From Halobacteriales archaeon QS_6_71_20 (lineage in GTDB: Archaea; Halobacteriota; Halobacteria; Halobacteriales; Haloferacaceae), in NCBI GenBank assembly GCA_003020945.1, contig PXRU01000022.1, forward strand, positions 52,196 to 111,432: a DNA stretch of 59,237 bases, in the 5' to 3' direction. Of this stretch, positions 36,123 through 44,454 are shown piece after piece; position 1 is the stretch's first letter, and each line of letters starts with the position of its first letter. The translations under genes were made by a program, and so were the position numbers. The notes under the pieces were generated by a model. That model was given only the letters and a program-made list of their open reading frames with translations, made no database searches and was not told where the DNA came from.

Positions 36123-36175
36123 CATAATGGAGAATCACCTCTTTGCTACAAATTCTAATAGTTTGAATAAGTCCT

Positions 36176-36264
36176 GTAGCTGGCACGATGTCGCCATGTC
36201 AGCCGTTTCGAGAGGAGCCACGTGGATGACACCGAAAGTTCAGTGAAGCCGCTTAGAGCCGCGA
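36176..36264. repeat. Left copy of an imperfect direct repeat of about 88 bp
   Basis: It aligns with 36642-36729: both start TAGCTGGC, share GAGAGGA and the block GCCGCTTAGAGC near the end. The two copies flank the small gene at 36372-36566. Neither codes for a clear protein. Confidence 0.6.
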
Positions 36265-36371
36265 GTTTGGCTCGTCTCCGGATCGGGGTTCAACTGCGTG
36301 GAATGTGGCCCGAAACGTGTCGTCGCCGAGAGAACGCAATCTCGTGGCTCTCTGTACAAGCGAGGGCGGGA

Positions 36372-36566
36372 CTACTCCTCGTTATCCTCGTCGGTGGGAC
36401 GCTCTCCGAGAAGGCGTTGGTCGGGCGGGCTGTACTCGCCATCGGTGATCGCGGCCTCGACCTCGTCTTGGTCGGTAGCGATCGTAACGCCGCGCTCCTC
36501 GTGGAGCTGCTCGGCCTCCTCTTCGGTATCCACGTCGTACCAGTAGCCGTCGTACCAGATGCCCAT
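36372..36566 (-). CDS. Small acidic element protein, 64 aa
   Basis: ATG at 36566 gives MGIWYDGYWYDVDTEEEAEQ, a Tyr/Trp-rich start followed by an acidic helix and tail (GEYSPPDQRLLGERPTDEDNEE at the end, shortened here). An AT-rich TATA-like element lies 25-32 bp upstream on the minus strand (36591-36598). Small proteins of this kind often neighbour haloarchaeal integrases; the role (excision control?) is not known. Confidence 0.65.
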   Translation of the reverse strand: MGIWYDGYWYDVDTEEEAEQLHEERGVTIATDQDEVEAAITDGEYSPPDQRLLGERPTDEDNEE

Positions 36567-36590
36567 CGGTCGGCTGTACTGGACGGGAGA

Positions 36591-36598
36591 AGATAATG
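36591..36598 (-). promoter_or_regulatory. TATA-like element of the 64-aa gene
   Basis: On the minus strand CATTATCT lies 25-32 bp before the ATG at 36566, the usual leaderless spacing. Confidence 0.45.
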
Positions 36599-36641
36599 CT
36601 GGTCCCGGTTCTGTTTCGACTGGTAGTACCGACGCTTCCCA

Positions 36642-36729
36642 TAGCTGGCGCGACGTTGCCGCGTTAGTCGTTTTGAGAGGAACTGCGTGAAAGACACCGC
36701 GAAGAAAGTGGAGCCGCTTAGAGCGCGAG
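36642..36729. repeat. Right copy of an imperfect direct repeat of about 88 bp
   Basis: Second copy of the repeat at 36176-36264, located just downstream of the integrase stop codon (36776 on the minus strand). Confidence 0.6.
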
Positions 36730-36775
36730 CGTCGGCGTGAGAACGGAAACGGACGAAAACGGCCCTCGTGGCCGA

Positions 36776-37792
36776 TTACAGGCCGTCGAGGTAGTCGCGC
36801 CGCTGCTCCATTTTCACCTCCTCGCTCCGTTTGTCGTAGTGCTTGTCGAGTACGTCTAACCCGACGTTCATGCGGTCGCTGACGACTTTTTCGGGGACAT
36901 CCTCGGTGAGGAAGTGAGTGATGCTCCCCCTCCGGATCTGGTGGGGAGTGAGACTCGACGGGCACTTCGACCATCCCCCATAGCCGCCTGCCTCACACTC
37001 CTCGGGATCGCGGTCGTGCGGACAGTCCGCGCCGTAGTAACATGGTCTCGTAACTCTGTACACCTCGTCGCGGACACTTGCCCGTGCCATACGGCCGTTC
37101 TTCGTAGTCAGGAGAGGCTCCCGTCCGGGGTCGTCGGTAACGTCGTGTCGATGGTGGTCGACGTAGTCCTCGATAACCCGGCATGTGTCGGCGTTGAGGG
37201 CAATCATGCGTTCGCCCTCAGTTCCGTTCTTCAGAGGTGTCTCGGTGCTCGGACGGTGTCGTACGGACAGCCGCTCGTCTTCGCCGTCGTAGTCGGCCAC
37301 GTCGAGGCTCAGGAGCGCTCCAAGCCGTATACCGGTGTGCCAGAGGATTTCAACGATAGCGTGCCGTCGGGAGGCGTACTCGAACTTGCAGAGGTGGTCG
37401 AGGATCTCCTCGGCACGTTCCCGGCGGAGAATTTGCTCGCTCTGTTCGTCAGTTTTCTTCAGGACCGGCATGACGATTTTCTCGTGAAGGCCGGGTCGGA
37501 CCGCGTCGATCGATTCACACCATCGGATGAAGACGCGGAGTGCGTCGAGATTGCCCTGGAGCGTGATCGGCTTGAGGTCGCCGTCGTCACGCCGCCACGT
37601 CTTGAACTTCTGGAGCTTGCGGCCCGTGAGGTCGTTCATATTGTCGAGGCCGGTCGAGTCACACCAGCGGATGAAGTGAACGAGCCGGTAGTGGTACCCC
37701 GAAAGGGTGGATTCCGATACTTCGTGCCGTCGTGCTTGTAGGTACATCTCCTTCGCTTCCGCGGGGGAGATGGGTTCGAGCGCGTCGGTCAT
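36776..37792 (-). CDS. Tyrosine recombinase (integrase) of the element
   Basis: A 338-aa integrase with an N-terminal SAM-like core-binding domain (MYLQARRHEVSESTLSGYHY, residues 16-35) and a C-terminal catalytic domain. Catalytic residues seen are Arg156 (TGIRLGALLSL), His284 and Arg287 (LTPHQIRRGS), His318 and the nucleophile Tyr319 (LDKHYDKRS). Between them is a Cys/His-rich insert (residues 251-277) that may bind zinc, as in other haloarchaeal integrases. The ATG at 37792 lies 55 bp from attR. The frame continues upstream through the att site, but that part only reads the tRNA end and is not a real N-terminus. Confidence 0.9.
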   Translation of the reverse strand: MTDALEPISPAEAKEMYLQARRHEVSESTLSGYHYRLVHFIRWCDSTGLDNMNDLTGRKLQKFKTWRRDDGDLKPITLQGNLDALRVFIRWCESIDAVRPGLHEKIVMPVLKKTDEQSEQILRRERAEEILDHLCKFEYASRRHAIVEILWHTGIRLGALLSLDVADYDGEDERLSVRHRPSTETPLKNGTEGERMIALNADTCRVIEDYVDHHRHDVTDDPGREPLLTTKNGRMARASVRDEVYRVTRPCYYGADCPHDRDPEECEAGGYGGWSKCPSSLTPHQIRRGSITHFLTEDVPEKVVSDRMNVGLDVLDKHYDKRSEEVKMEQRRDYLDGL

Positions 37793-37846
37793 GGGTGGTC
37801 CGAAACGCGAGCACGTGACGGCCGAAATCGCCGTACGTCGGTGGAA

Positions 37847-37908
37847 TGTCCCCCGTTCAAATCGGGGAGGCGGCATACCTTCTTTGCGCGATTTGCATTT
37901 GCCGGACA
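37847..37908. repeat. attR of the integrated element
   Basis: Exact 62-bp copy of 29851-29912, without the 5' part of the tRNA. It marks the right boundary of the element and the left boundary of an AT-richer relic. Confidence 0.9.
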
Positions 37909-38387
37909 GCGTAGCATTCGGGCGGGTTCCGTCCGCATCCACGATTTGATTTCAACCGGGAGCCGGGCGCACCCTGGTGTCTTCAAGCGTTCCGTCTTCG
38001 TTTGATCCCGGTAGATAGTTCAAGGCATGCCGGTACGCGGCAGGAAATTACTAGGCATAGACTCTACATAGATATGTTCGGGACATTGCTCAGCGAGAAG
38101 GGATTTGGACAGATCGTTTCTGCCCGGGCGGTCGGCGGGGACTGTGAGAAGACTGAGCCTAAGTACCGGCGTCCTTCCCACAGGGCGTGCTTGATTACCG
38201 CTACACTCTAAAATGCCATAAACCGTCGTCCAGACCTTCTATCCACTTTCTCTAAACCCGGGTGGATAGGAAGGGGCGGTACTCAGACCCATCGATGGAT
38301 AGCGGCCGAAACAGAATAATACTGTCGGTAATATCGTCCCAGGATTAGTTATTTACCAATAAGGTGTGAAATTGGCGACTGGTGAAA
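37909..38387. other. Gene-free AT-richer stretch
   Basis: No supported gene in about 480 bp. AT-rich blocks at 38047-38075 and 38205-38225 look like promoter debris. TTATTTACC at 38349-38357 probably serves the gene at 38388. Confidence 0.4.
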
Positions 38388-38660
38388 ATGATGACTCAGA
38401 AACAGGAAACGGCTGAAGTTGACTCGGACTCCGGCCCACAAGAGATGCGCAGGTTTTGGTTCTGTACCTATGACTCAGAAGTATTGTTCCACGCAACCTT
38501 TGAGTGTCGCCATCTGAAAGCTAAGGATTGGTTCCATCCTGATGGATTGTCAGTCGCTCATATTTCTATGGAGCGCCATCCGAACGCCTCACCGATCGGA
38601 GTCAACTTCTGTGACTGCGTTCCGGATGAGATCGTTGAAAGGTTAGAAAGTCAATCTTGA
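38388..38660 (+). CDS. Small Cys/His-rich protein in the relic, 90 aa
   Basis: ATG at 38388 (MMTQKQETAEVDSDSG). The middle and end hold spaced Cys and His residues: FWFCTYDSEVLFHATFECRH, then HPDG, and NFCDCVPDEI. A metal-binding fold is possible. A TATA-like element is 31-39 bp upstream. AT-rich third positions differ from chromosomal genes, which supports foreign origin. No family recognised. Confidence 0.5.
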   Translation: MMTQKQETAEVDSDSGPQEMRRFWFCTYDSEVLFHATFECRHLKAKDWFHPDGLSVAHISMERHPNASPIGVNFCDCVPDEIVERLESQS

Positions 38661-39230
38661 ACCGATAATACCCCTACTGAGGAAGCGGGATTATACACTC
38701 CGGGCGGCACTTTCTCCACACGGAGATTTACACGCATAGGGTTCTGAGACGCCGATACAGACCGTTCTTTTCTTCTACGCCTAGACGATAAAATACCGGC
38801 GGTTAGCGCGTATCTCTACGGAGCATTACACGCCGGCGAAGTGCTTTCGCTTCAATATCAAAATAAGCGATACTTGATCAAAGAACTCAAGCTGGACTGA
38901 TCGATGAAAACCGAGGCTAGAAAAATAGATTTTCAAAACCTATCTAATATGCTCTATGATGGAGCCAAAGTCCGAGTCAAGGAGTAGGTGAACTGTCGCA
39001 GGTTCACGTAATCTGCTCATATCAGTTGAACGCCGAATCCGAGTATAAATAGTAGGAACCCGACCCGATCCGAACACGGGAGTCGCAGCCCGCGAGGCGA
39101 GCGAAGCGAGCCGAGCAGGACCGTCTTCGGAAGTTCGAATCGGGGAGGCGGTACTCTCCGAACCCACCCTCGTAAGCAAAGCGAATCGCCGAGGACAACC
39201 CTCTTGAGCCGCCCTCACCACGGGGGTGTA
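38661..39230. other. Gene-free stretch with a degenerate tRNA-Phe end
   Basis: No gene with a start codon. A stretch at 38754-38900 is open for about 48 codons and ends YLIKELKLD with a protein-like look, but has no initiation codon; it may be a truncated gene end. The degenerate att copy is at 39133-39153. GAGTATAAATAG at about 39050 is a strong TATA-like motif with no gene at the expected distance on the plus strand. Confidence 0.4.
39133..39153. repeat. Degenerate third copy of the tRNA-Phe 3' end
   Basis: GTTCGAATCGGGGAGGCGGT plus A matches the tRNA-Phe 3' end at 19 of 21 positions. Upstream tRNA parts are missing. It coincides with the return to chromosomal base composition. Confidence 0.6.
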
Positions 39231-39656
39231 ATGGCAGCCGACGCGGGAGCGCTCGCCCGGATCAGGGGGCCGCTCCGCTACGCGATGGGGACGCTGTACG
39301 TCGTCGCGGGCGTCCTCCACTTCGTCGTCCCGAACCTGTACGTCCAGGTCGTCCCGCCGTCGCTCCCTCGGCCGCTCGCGCTCGTCTACCTCTCGGGCGC
39401 CGCCGAGGTGCTGCTGGGCGTCGGCGTGATGCGCGACCGGACGCGCCGCTACGCCGCCTGGGGACTCATCGCGCTCCTGATCGCCGTCTTCCCGGCGAAC
39501 GTCTACATGGCCACCCACGACGTGACGGCCGAGGGGCTCCCCGACGGGCTGGGGACGCCCTCCGACGCGGCGCTGTGGGCACGACTCCCCTTTCAGGTCG
39601 TGCTTGTGCTATGGGCGTGGTGGTACACCCGGCCGGCGCCGAGCGACGGGAGGTGA
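39231..39656 (+). CDS. DoxX-like membrane protein
   Basis: A 141-aa protein with about four membrane helices: RYAMGTLYVVAGVLHFVVP, then PRPLALVYLSGAAEVLLGVG, YAAWGLIALLIAVFPANVYM, and FQVVLVLWAWWYT. The GVLHFVVPNLY and AAEVLLG segments fit the DoxX/DUF417-like group. Function of these proteins is poorly known. ATG at 39231, high-GC codons, so chromosomal. Confidence 0.75.
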   Translation: MAADAGALARIRGPLRYAMGTLYVVAGVLHFVVPNLYVQVVPPSLPRPLALVYLSGAAEVLLGVGVMRDRTRRYAAWGLIALLIAVFPANVYMATHDVTAEGLPDGLGTPSDAALWARLPFQVVLVLWAWWYTRPAPSDGR

Positions 39657-40024
39657 GCTCCGCGGATCCCCGATCCGAGGACAGAGCGTCGACCATCCCC
39701 GTCGTCAACCGAGCGTCGGACGAACGTCGCCACCTGCCGGCCCCGCCGACGGGTGTGGAGGGCGGCGAGCGGCTCCGGCCTCCGGGGGTCGCCCGCCTCG
39801 ATCGCGCCAACCGCCTCCGACCCGGGTTGAGCCTTCCGGCGGTGTATCGTGTGTCCGCGACCGCTCCCCGTCGATCCGACACTTCGCCGTTCGCCAGCGG
39901 GCAGCGATCACGAGAACGGTCGTTAAGAGGGCTGAGAGACCCGCTATCGCGCCGTCGCGGGACGAGTTGACACGCGCGACGACGACTCGGAAGGATTAAC
40001 CGTCCCCCTCCAGTGTATCGGAGT
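39657..40024. other. Gene-free stretch upstream of the cold-shock gene
   Basis: Nothing coding is supported. The cspA TATA box lies at its right end. The rest shows no repeat or RNA gene I can recognise. Confidence 0.5.
39994..40000 (+). promoter_or_regulatory. TATA box of the cold-shock gene
   Basis: GATTAAC is 25-31 bp upstream of the ATG at 40025, which supports that start over an ATG four codons upstream. Confidence 0.55.
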
Positions 40025-40219
40025 ATGGCGCAAGGGAAGGTCGACTTCTTCAACGACACCGGCGGCTACGGATTCATCGAGACTGAGGATGCGGACGAGG
40101 ACGTGTTCTTCCACATGGAGGACGTCGGCGGTCCGGATCTCGAGGAGGGGCAGGAGGTCGAGTTCGACATCGAGGAGGCCGAGAAGGGCCCCCGCGCGAA
40201 GAACCTGCAGCGTCTGTAG
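40025..40219 (+). CDS. cspA: Cold-shock domain protein
   Basis: A 64-aa single CSD protein that binds single-stranded nucleic acid. RNP1-like GGYGFIETE (residues 13-21) and RNP2-like DVFFHMEDV are intact, starting GKVDFFNDT. The acidic surface is typical for haloarchaea. The start is fixed by the TATA box. Confidence 0.93.
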   Translation: MAQGKVDFFNDTGGYGFIETEDADEDVFFHMEDVGGPDLEEGQEVEFDIEEAEKGPRAKNLQRL

Positions 40220-40455
40220 GGCCCGTCCGATCGGTCGAGAGACCGTACCGCAGTTCTCACCGTTTTTCACCCCACATAGCTGCGATGCCGGCGGGACCGG
40301 CCCGCCGGGCTCGGCCGACAGCGCCGTGCCCGTCCACGGGGCCGTGAGGGTCGGCGGATCGCCCTCGCCCCGCCCGGGTGCTCCGCCCGCCCCGCGAGGC
40401 TTATTCGCGCTGCCGTCGAACGGTCGGCCGTGATCGGGATTCGGGGGTGGCGGGC

Positions 40456-41256
40456 GTGACGGCGACGACGCTCCACGACCCGGCCCACCGCGAGGCACTG
40501 TGGGCCCTCGAATCGGCGTTCGAGCGCGGCGACCTCGTCACCCTGTTCGGCGACTGCACCGTCGAGTACGACGGCCGCGCCGCCTCCTCGCTCGGGCCGG
40601 GCGCGCGCCTCCTGGTGTTGAAGCCCGACGGGGCGGCGCTCGTCCACACCGACGAGGGGCGCACGCCGGTCAACTGGCAGCCGCCGGGCAGCGAGCACCG
40701 GGCGGCCGTGCGCGACGGCCGCCTGCGGGTGCGCAGCGTCCGCACATCGCCGGCGGAGACGCTGGACGTGCGCTTCTCCGACGTGGAACAGCTCGCGGCG
40801 TACGGCGTCACGGGCGGGCGCGGCGTCGACGTGGTCGGCAGCGAGGCCGACCTCAAGCGGCGAGTGCTCGCGGAGCCCGAGACCGTGGAGCCGGGGTTCG
40901 AGCCGCTGGCGACCGAGCGGGAGTCGGAGGCCGGCCCGATCGACGTGTTCGGCCGCGACGCCGAGGGGCGACCGCTGGTCGTGGAGCTGAAGCGGCGGCG
41001 GGTCGGCCCGGACGCGGCGGGACAGCTCGCCCGCTACGTCGCGGCGATCGAGCGCGAGATGCCGGACGGGACCGACGTCCGGGGGGTGCTCGTCGCGCCG
41101 TCGATCACCGACCGGGCGGCGGACCTGCTCGCCGAGGACGGGCTCGACCACGTCGCCGCGGCGCCGCCCGACGGATCCGCGGCCGGGAAGGGGGACGACG
41201 GGCCGTCCCCGACGGCGCCGGACGACGATGACGACGGAGCGGACCGTCACTCCTGA
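40456..41256 (+). CDS. nucS: Endonuclease NucS (mismatch/ssDNA-specific)
   Basis: A 266-aa NucS/EndoMS. The N-terminal DNA-binding domain (HREALWALESAFERGDLVTLFGDCTVEYDGRA) is followed by the RecB-like nuclease domain with PIDVFGRDAEGRPLVVELKRRR (catalytic Asp, then E-x-K) and GQLARYVAAIE. It cuts both strands at mismatches or flaps in archaea and actinobacteria and usually works with PCNA. An acidic tail follows; no clear PIP box is visible at the very end. The window also holds mutS and mutL, so two mismatch-repair routes coexist. The GTG at 40456 is chosen; another GTG three codons upstream is possible. Confidence 0.9.
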   Translation: MTATTLHDPAHREALWALESAFERGDLVTLFGDCTVEYDGRAASSLGPGARLLVLKPDGAALVHTDEGRTPVNWQPPGSEHRAAVRDGRLRVRSVRTSPAETLDVRFSDVEQLAAYGVTGGRGVDVVGSEADLKRRVLAEPETVEPGFEPLATERESEAGPIDVFGRDAEGRPLVVELKRRRVGPDAAGQLARYVAAIEREMPDGTDVRGVLVAPSITDRAADLLAEDGLDHVAAAPPDGSAAGKGDDGPSPTAPDDDDDGADRHS

Positions 41257-41442
41257 CATCGGCGCCTCCACGGTTCGGGCGGATCGGTATCCCCGGTCGT
41301 CGGCGACGCGAGCGGACCGGCGGTCGCGGCGGCGCCGGGCATGCGGTCGCCGCTGCACGCGCTCCGCGCGGGACGGCTTCGCGCCGGACGGGCGAAACGT
41401 AGGCTTTAACCACGGCACCGCCGTCGACTCGGACAAGTAACC

Positions 41443-41973
41443 ATGTCCGACAAACCGGCCTCCATGTACCGGGAGATCGACAAGCCGTCGTACACGCGAC
41501 GGGACTACGTCACCGGCATCCCCGGCTCGAAGATCGCACAACACAACATGGGCGACCTGCAGAAGGACCCCGACGACTACCCCGTCCACGTCTCGCTTGT
41601 CACCGAGGAGGCCGTTCAGCTGCGTCACGGCTCGCTGGAGTCGGCGCGGCTGTCGGCCAACCGCCACCTCATCCGCGAGCTCGGCGAGGGCAACTACAAG
41701 ATGGTGCTGCGGAAGTTCCCCCACCAGATCCTGCGGGAGAACAAGCAGGCGACGGGCGCGGGCGCGGACCGCGTCTCCGACGGCATGCGCCAGGCGTTCG
41801 GCAAGCCCGTCGGGACGGCCGCCCGCATCCAGGCCGGCGAGACCGTCTTCACCGCCTACGTCGACGTCGACCAGGCCGACGCGGTGAAGGAGGCGTACCG
41901 CCGCGCGTACAACAAGATGTCCCCACCGTTCCGCGTCGTCGTGGAGAAGGGCGAGGAGCTGCTCGTCCGGTAG
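41443..41973 (+). CDS. rpl10e: 50S ribosomal protein L16 (archaeal L10e)
   Basis: A 176-aa ribosomal protein. It contains the family signature tracts [57 protein letters not shown] and [18 protein letters not shown]. It sits near the central protuberance and tRNA sites of the large subunit. It is a single gene, not within a large ribosomal operon. The start at 41443 is conserved ([17 protein letters not shown]). Confidence 0.95.
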   Translation: MSDKPASMYREIDKPSYTRRDYVTGIPGSKIAQHNMGDLQKDPDDYPVHVSLVTEEAVQLRHGSLESARLSANRHLIRELGEGNYKMVLRKFPHQILRENKQATGAGADRVSDGMRQAFGKPVGTAARIQAGETVFTAYVDVDQADAVKEAYRRAYNKMSPPFRVVVEKGEELLVR

Positions 41974-42164
41974 TCGCGGCCGCCCGGTCGGGAGCCGGAC
42001 CACGCGTCGCTTCTCGCGGAGCCGTCGTCCGACAGCCGCAGCGCCGCCCTCGACGCGGGCCCACGACGCCACGTCCCCGTTGGTAGCCGGGACCCGTTCC
42101 CGGACGCGTGTCGGTCGCGCGAAACTCCGGCAGGCCTTTGCCGCCCGGCCGACCACCCACGAGC

Positions 42165-43331
42165 ATGACAGGAGTACGCGTGGCGGGTGTCGGACTCACG
42201 CCGTTCGGCGAGCACGCCGGGCGGACGGGCCGGGACCTGTTCGCGGAGGCGGCGCTTTCGGCGCTGGACGACGCCGGCGTCCCGAGCGAGGACGTGGAGC
42301 ACCTCAACTACGGCAACTTCATGGGCGCGCTCGCGGAGCGGCAGGGTCACCAGGCGCCGATCATGGCGGAGGCCGCGGGACTGGGGTGTGCGGCGACGCG
42401 CTACGAGGAGGCGTGTGCCTCCGCGGGCGTCGCGGTCCGGGAGGCGGTCCGAGCCGTCCGGTCGGGGGAGGCGGACGTGCTGGTCGCGGGCGGGCAGGAG
42501 CGCATGACGAACCTCTCGACGGCGGAGGTGACGGAGTCGCTCGCGGTCGCGGCCGACGAGCTGTTCGAGGTGCGCGCGGGGGTCACCTTCCCCGGGGCGT
42601 ACGCGCTGATGGCGCGCGCCTACTTCGAGGCGTACGGCGGGAGCAGGGAGGACCTCGCCGAAATCGCCGTCAAGAACCACGCGAACGCCGTCCCAAACGA
42701 GTACGCCCAGTACCAGCGGGAGATCACCGTCGAGCGGGCGCTCGACTCCCCCGAGGTGGCGTCGCCGCTGCATCTGTTCGACGCCTGTCCGATCACCGAC
42801 GGCGCGAGCGCGGTCGTGCTCGTCTCCGAGGAGTACGCGACGGAACGGAACCTGGACGCGCCGGTCGCGATCACGGGGACGGGACAGGGCGGCGACCGCG
42901 CGGCCCTGCAGGACCGCGCGCACATGGCCCGTACGCCGGCCGCCGCCGACGCCGCGGCGGAGGCGTACGCCGACGCCGGCGTCGCCGCCGACGCGGTGGA
43001 GGTCGCGGAGGTGCACGACTGCTTCACCATCGCGGAAGTGCTGGCGACGGAGTCGCTGGGCCTGTTCGAGCCCGGCGAGGGGATCGGCGCGGCCCGCCGC
43101 GGCGACACGGCCCGCGACGGCGACGTGCCGGTGAACCTCTCGGGCGGGCTGAAGGCGAAGGGCCACCCGGTCGGCGCGACCGGCGGCTCGCAGATCGCCG
43201 AGATGACGCGGCTGCTGCGGGGCGATCACCCCAACAGCGACGCCGTGACCGACGCGACGGTCGGCGTGACCCACAACGCCGGCGGGACGGTCGCGAGCGC
43301 CGTCGTCCACGTCCTGGAGGTGGCACGGTGA
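42165..43331 (+). CDS. Thiolase-family acyl-CoA acyltransferase
   Basis: A 388-aa thiolase of the SCP2-like archaeal type. Catalytic residues are Cys in ATRYEEACASAG (about 86), His in GLKAKGHPVGATGGSQI, and NAGG in VGVTHNAGGTVASA. The stop overlaps the GTG of a DUF35 protein, the standard archaeal pair. The pair may make or cleave acetoacetyl-CoA, for example in the mevalonate route together with HMG-CoA synthase, or in beta-oxidation. No HMG-CoA synthase is adjacent, so the pathway is left open. Confidence 0.85.
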   Translation: MTGVRVAGVGLTPFGEHAGRTGRDLFAEAALSALDDAGVPSEDVEHLNYGNFMGALAERQGHQAPIMAEAAGLGCAATRYEEACASAGVAVREAVRAVRSGEADVLVAGGQERMTNLSTAEVTESLAVAADELFEVRAGVTFPGAYALMARAYFEAYGGSREDLAEIAVKNHANAVPNEYAQYQREITVERALDSPEVASPLHLFDACPITDGASAVVLVSEEYATERNLDAPVAITGTGQGGDRAALQDRAHMARTPAAADAAAEAYADAGVAADAVEVAEVHDCFTIAEVLATESLGLFEPGEGIGAARRGDTARDGDVPVNLSGGLKAKGHPVGATGGSQIAEMTRLLRGDHPNSDAVTDATVGVTHNAGGTVASAVVHVLEVAR

Positions 43332-43723
43332 GCGACGACAAGCCGGACGCGCCCGCGAACGCCGGCTACGACGAGTGGGCCGACGCGCTCGCCGAGGGCG
43401 GCTACTACGTCGAGTGCGCGAACGGCCACGGCTCGCTGCCCCCGCGGCGGGTCTGCCCGGAGTGCGGGAGCCGGGAGCTCTCGGCGGCGCCGCTCCCGGA
43501 GACGGGCGAGGTGGCGACGTTCTCGGAGGTCCACGTCGCCCCCTCGGGCTTCGGCGAGGAGCCGCCGTACGTCACCGCGATCGCGGAGTTCGGCGCGGTC
43601 CGGCTCACCGGGATCGTCCGCGGGCCCTCGGACCGGGACATCGAGGTCGGCGCGCCGGTCCGAGCCGACGTGGCGGACAACGAGGCGACCGGCGACCGCC
43701 TGGTCGTGTTCCGTCCGGTGTAG
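43328..43723 (+). CDS. DUF35 zinc-ribbon/OB-fold protein (thiolase partner)
   Basis: A 131-aa protein. The N-terminal helical part is followed by a rubredoxin-like zinc ribbon (YYVECANGHGSLPPRRVCPE, CGS) and an OB-fold domain (FSEVHVAPSGFGEEPPYVTA, RLTGIVRGPSD). These proteins bridge the thiolase and its partner and are thought to bind CoA. GTGA overlap with the thiolase gene. Confidence 0.87.
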   Translation: MSDDKPDAPANAGYDEWADALAEGGYYVECANGHGSLPPRRVCPECGSRELSAAPLPETGEVATFSEVHVAPSGFGEEPPYVTAIAEFGAVRLTGIVRGPSDRDIEVGAPVRADVADNEATGDRLVVFRPV

Positions 43724-43777
43724 GCGCTCACACGGCGGGACGAGGAGCCGAGCCGGCCGCCCCGTCCGTCACCAGGG

Positions 43778-44341
43778 TCAGCTGAGCCGTTCCAGGTCGT
43801 CGGTCTCGTAGTCGGGCGCGAGGTCGGCCGTGGCGACGTCGGCGTCGACGCGGTCGTCACGCATCGCCTCGTCGAGCGCCTCCCGGAGCGGCCACAGGTC
43901 CGTCCGGACGTACGCGTCGTCGCTGCGCCAGGCGTACCGGACGCGCCGCTCCGGGTCGACGAGGAACATGCCCCGCTTGACCATCTCCCGGTGGCCCTCC
44001 CACTCGTCGTACTTCACGTCGAAGGCGTCGGCGACGCTGTGGTCCGTGTCCGACAGCAGCGGGAAGTCGAGGTCGTACGCGTCGGCGAAGACGTGGTGAG
44101 CGTACGCCGAGTCCCCGGAGATCGCCCACGCGACCACGTTCGGGGTGGCCTCGAAGAAGTCGGCGTCGCGGATGGCACACATCTCCGGAGTGCACACCGG
44201 GCTGAAGTCCGCGGGGTAGAAGAACAGGACCACGTAGTTCCCCGCGTCGGTCGTTTCGGACAGGTCGTACTCGTCGCGGTCGTCCCCGACGACGCCCACC
44301 AGCGAGAAGTCGGGAGCGACGTCACTCTCTGATAGTGGCAC
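43778..44341 (-). CDS. Peroxiredoxin (Bcp/AhpC-like)
   Basis: A 187-aa thiol peroxidase. The peroxidatic Cys50 is in YPADFSPVCTPE, and a second Cys at 55 (MC) may resolve. YVVLFFYP before it and the later PLLSDTDHSVADAF are typical. It removes hydroperoxides in the cytoplasm. It converges with the DUF35 gene. Confidence 0.88.
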   Translation of the reverse strand: MPLSESDVAPDFSLVGVVGDDRDEYDLSETTDAGNYVVLFFYPADFSPVCTPEMCAIRDADFFEATPNVVAWAISGDSAYAHHVFADAYDLDFPLLSDTDHSVADAFDVKYDEWEGHREMVKRGMFLVDPERRVRYAWRSDDAYVRTDLWPLREALDEAMRDDRVDADVATADLAPDYETDDLERLS

Positions 44342-44454
44342 TGTCCGGTCGTTCGGCAGTATGTATCAAATCAGTTTCGTCGGACGGACGGCGGGACGCG
44401 GTGCCCAGCGGGCGCGCGTCGCCGCCGCCGTCGATCCGCCGGGTCGCGGGCGGG

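Larger units (their letters stand above)
29851..37908. mobile_element. About 8-kb integrative element in tRNA-Phe
   Basis: The element is framed by exact 62-bp repeats derived from tRNA-Phe and has a tyrosine recombinase just inside the right end. Its genes fall into a leftward three-gene cluster (30736-31829), a rightward operon with an SF3 helicase (32224-34325), small rightward genes, a Tat-type lipoprotein and a leftward small gene before the integrase. Composition is less GC-rich than the flanks. No recognisable major capsid, portal, terminase or conjugation gene is present. It could be an integrated plasmid, a decayed provirus or a satellite that uses another virus for packaging. Excision should yield a circle of about 8.0 kb. 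Confidence 0.88.
37847..39153. mobile_element. Probable relic of an older insertion next to the element
   Basis: Between attR and a degenerate third copy of the tRNA-Phe 3' end (39133-39153) lies about 1.2 kb of AT-richer DNA with one small gene and no integrase. This is the pattern of tandem accretion at one tRNA site, with the outer unit largely deleted. The evidence is the third partial site plus composition. Confidence 0.5.

Noticed and set aside
37793..37942. N-terminal extension of the integrase through attR
   Set aside because: It translates the tRNA end and its flank; the same peptide is read at attL, where it cannot belong to a protein.
38754..38900. 48-codon open stretch ending in YLIKELKLD
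   Set aside because: Protein-like at its end but no start codon and no recognised family; not listed as a gene.
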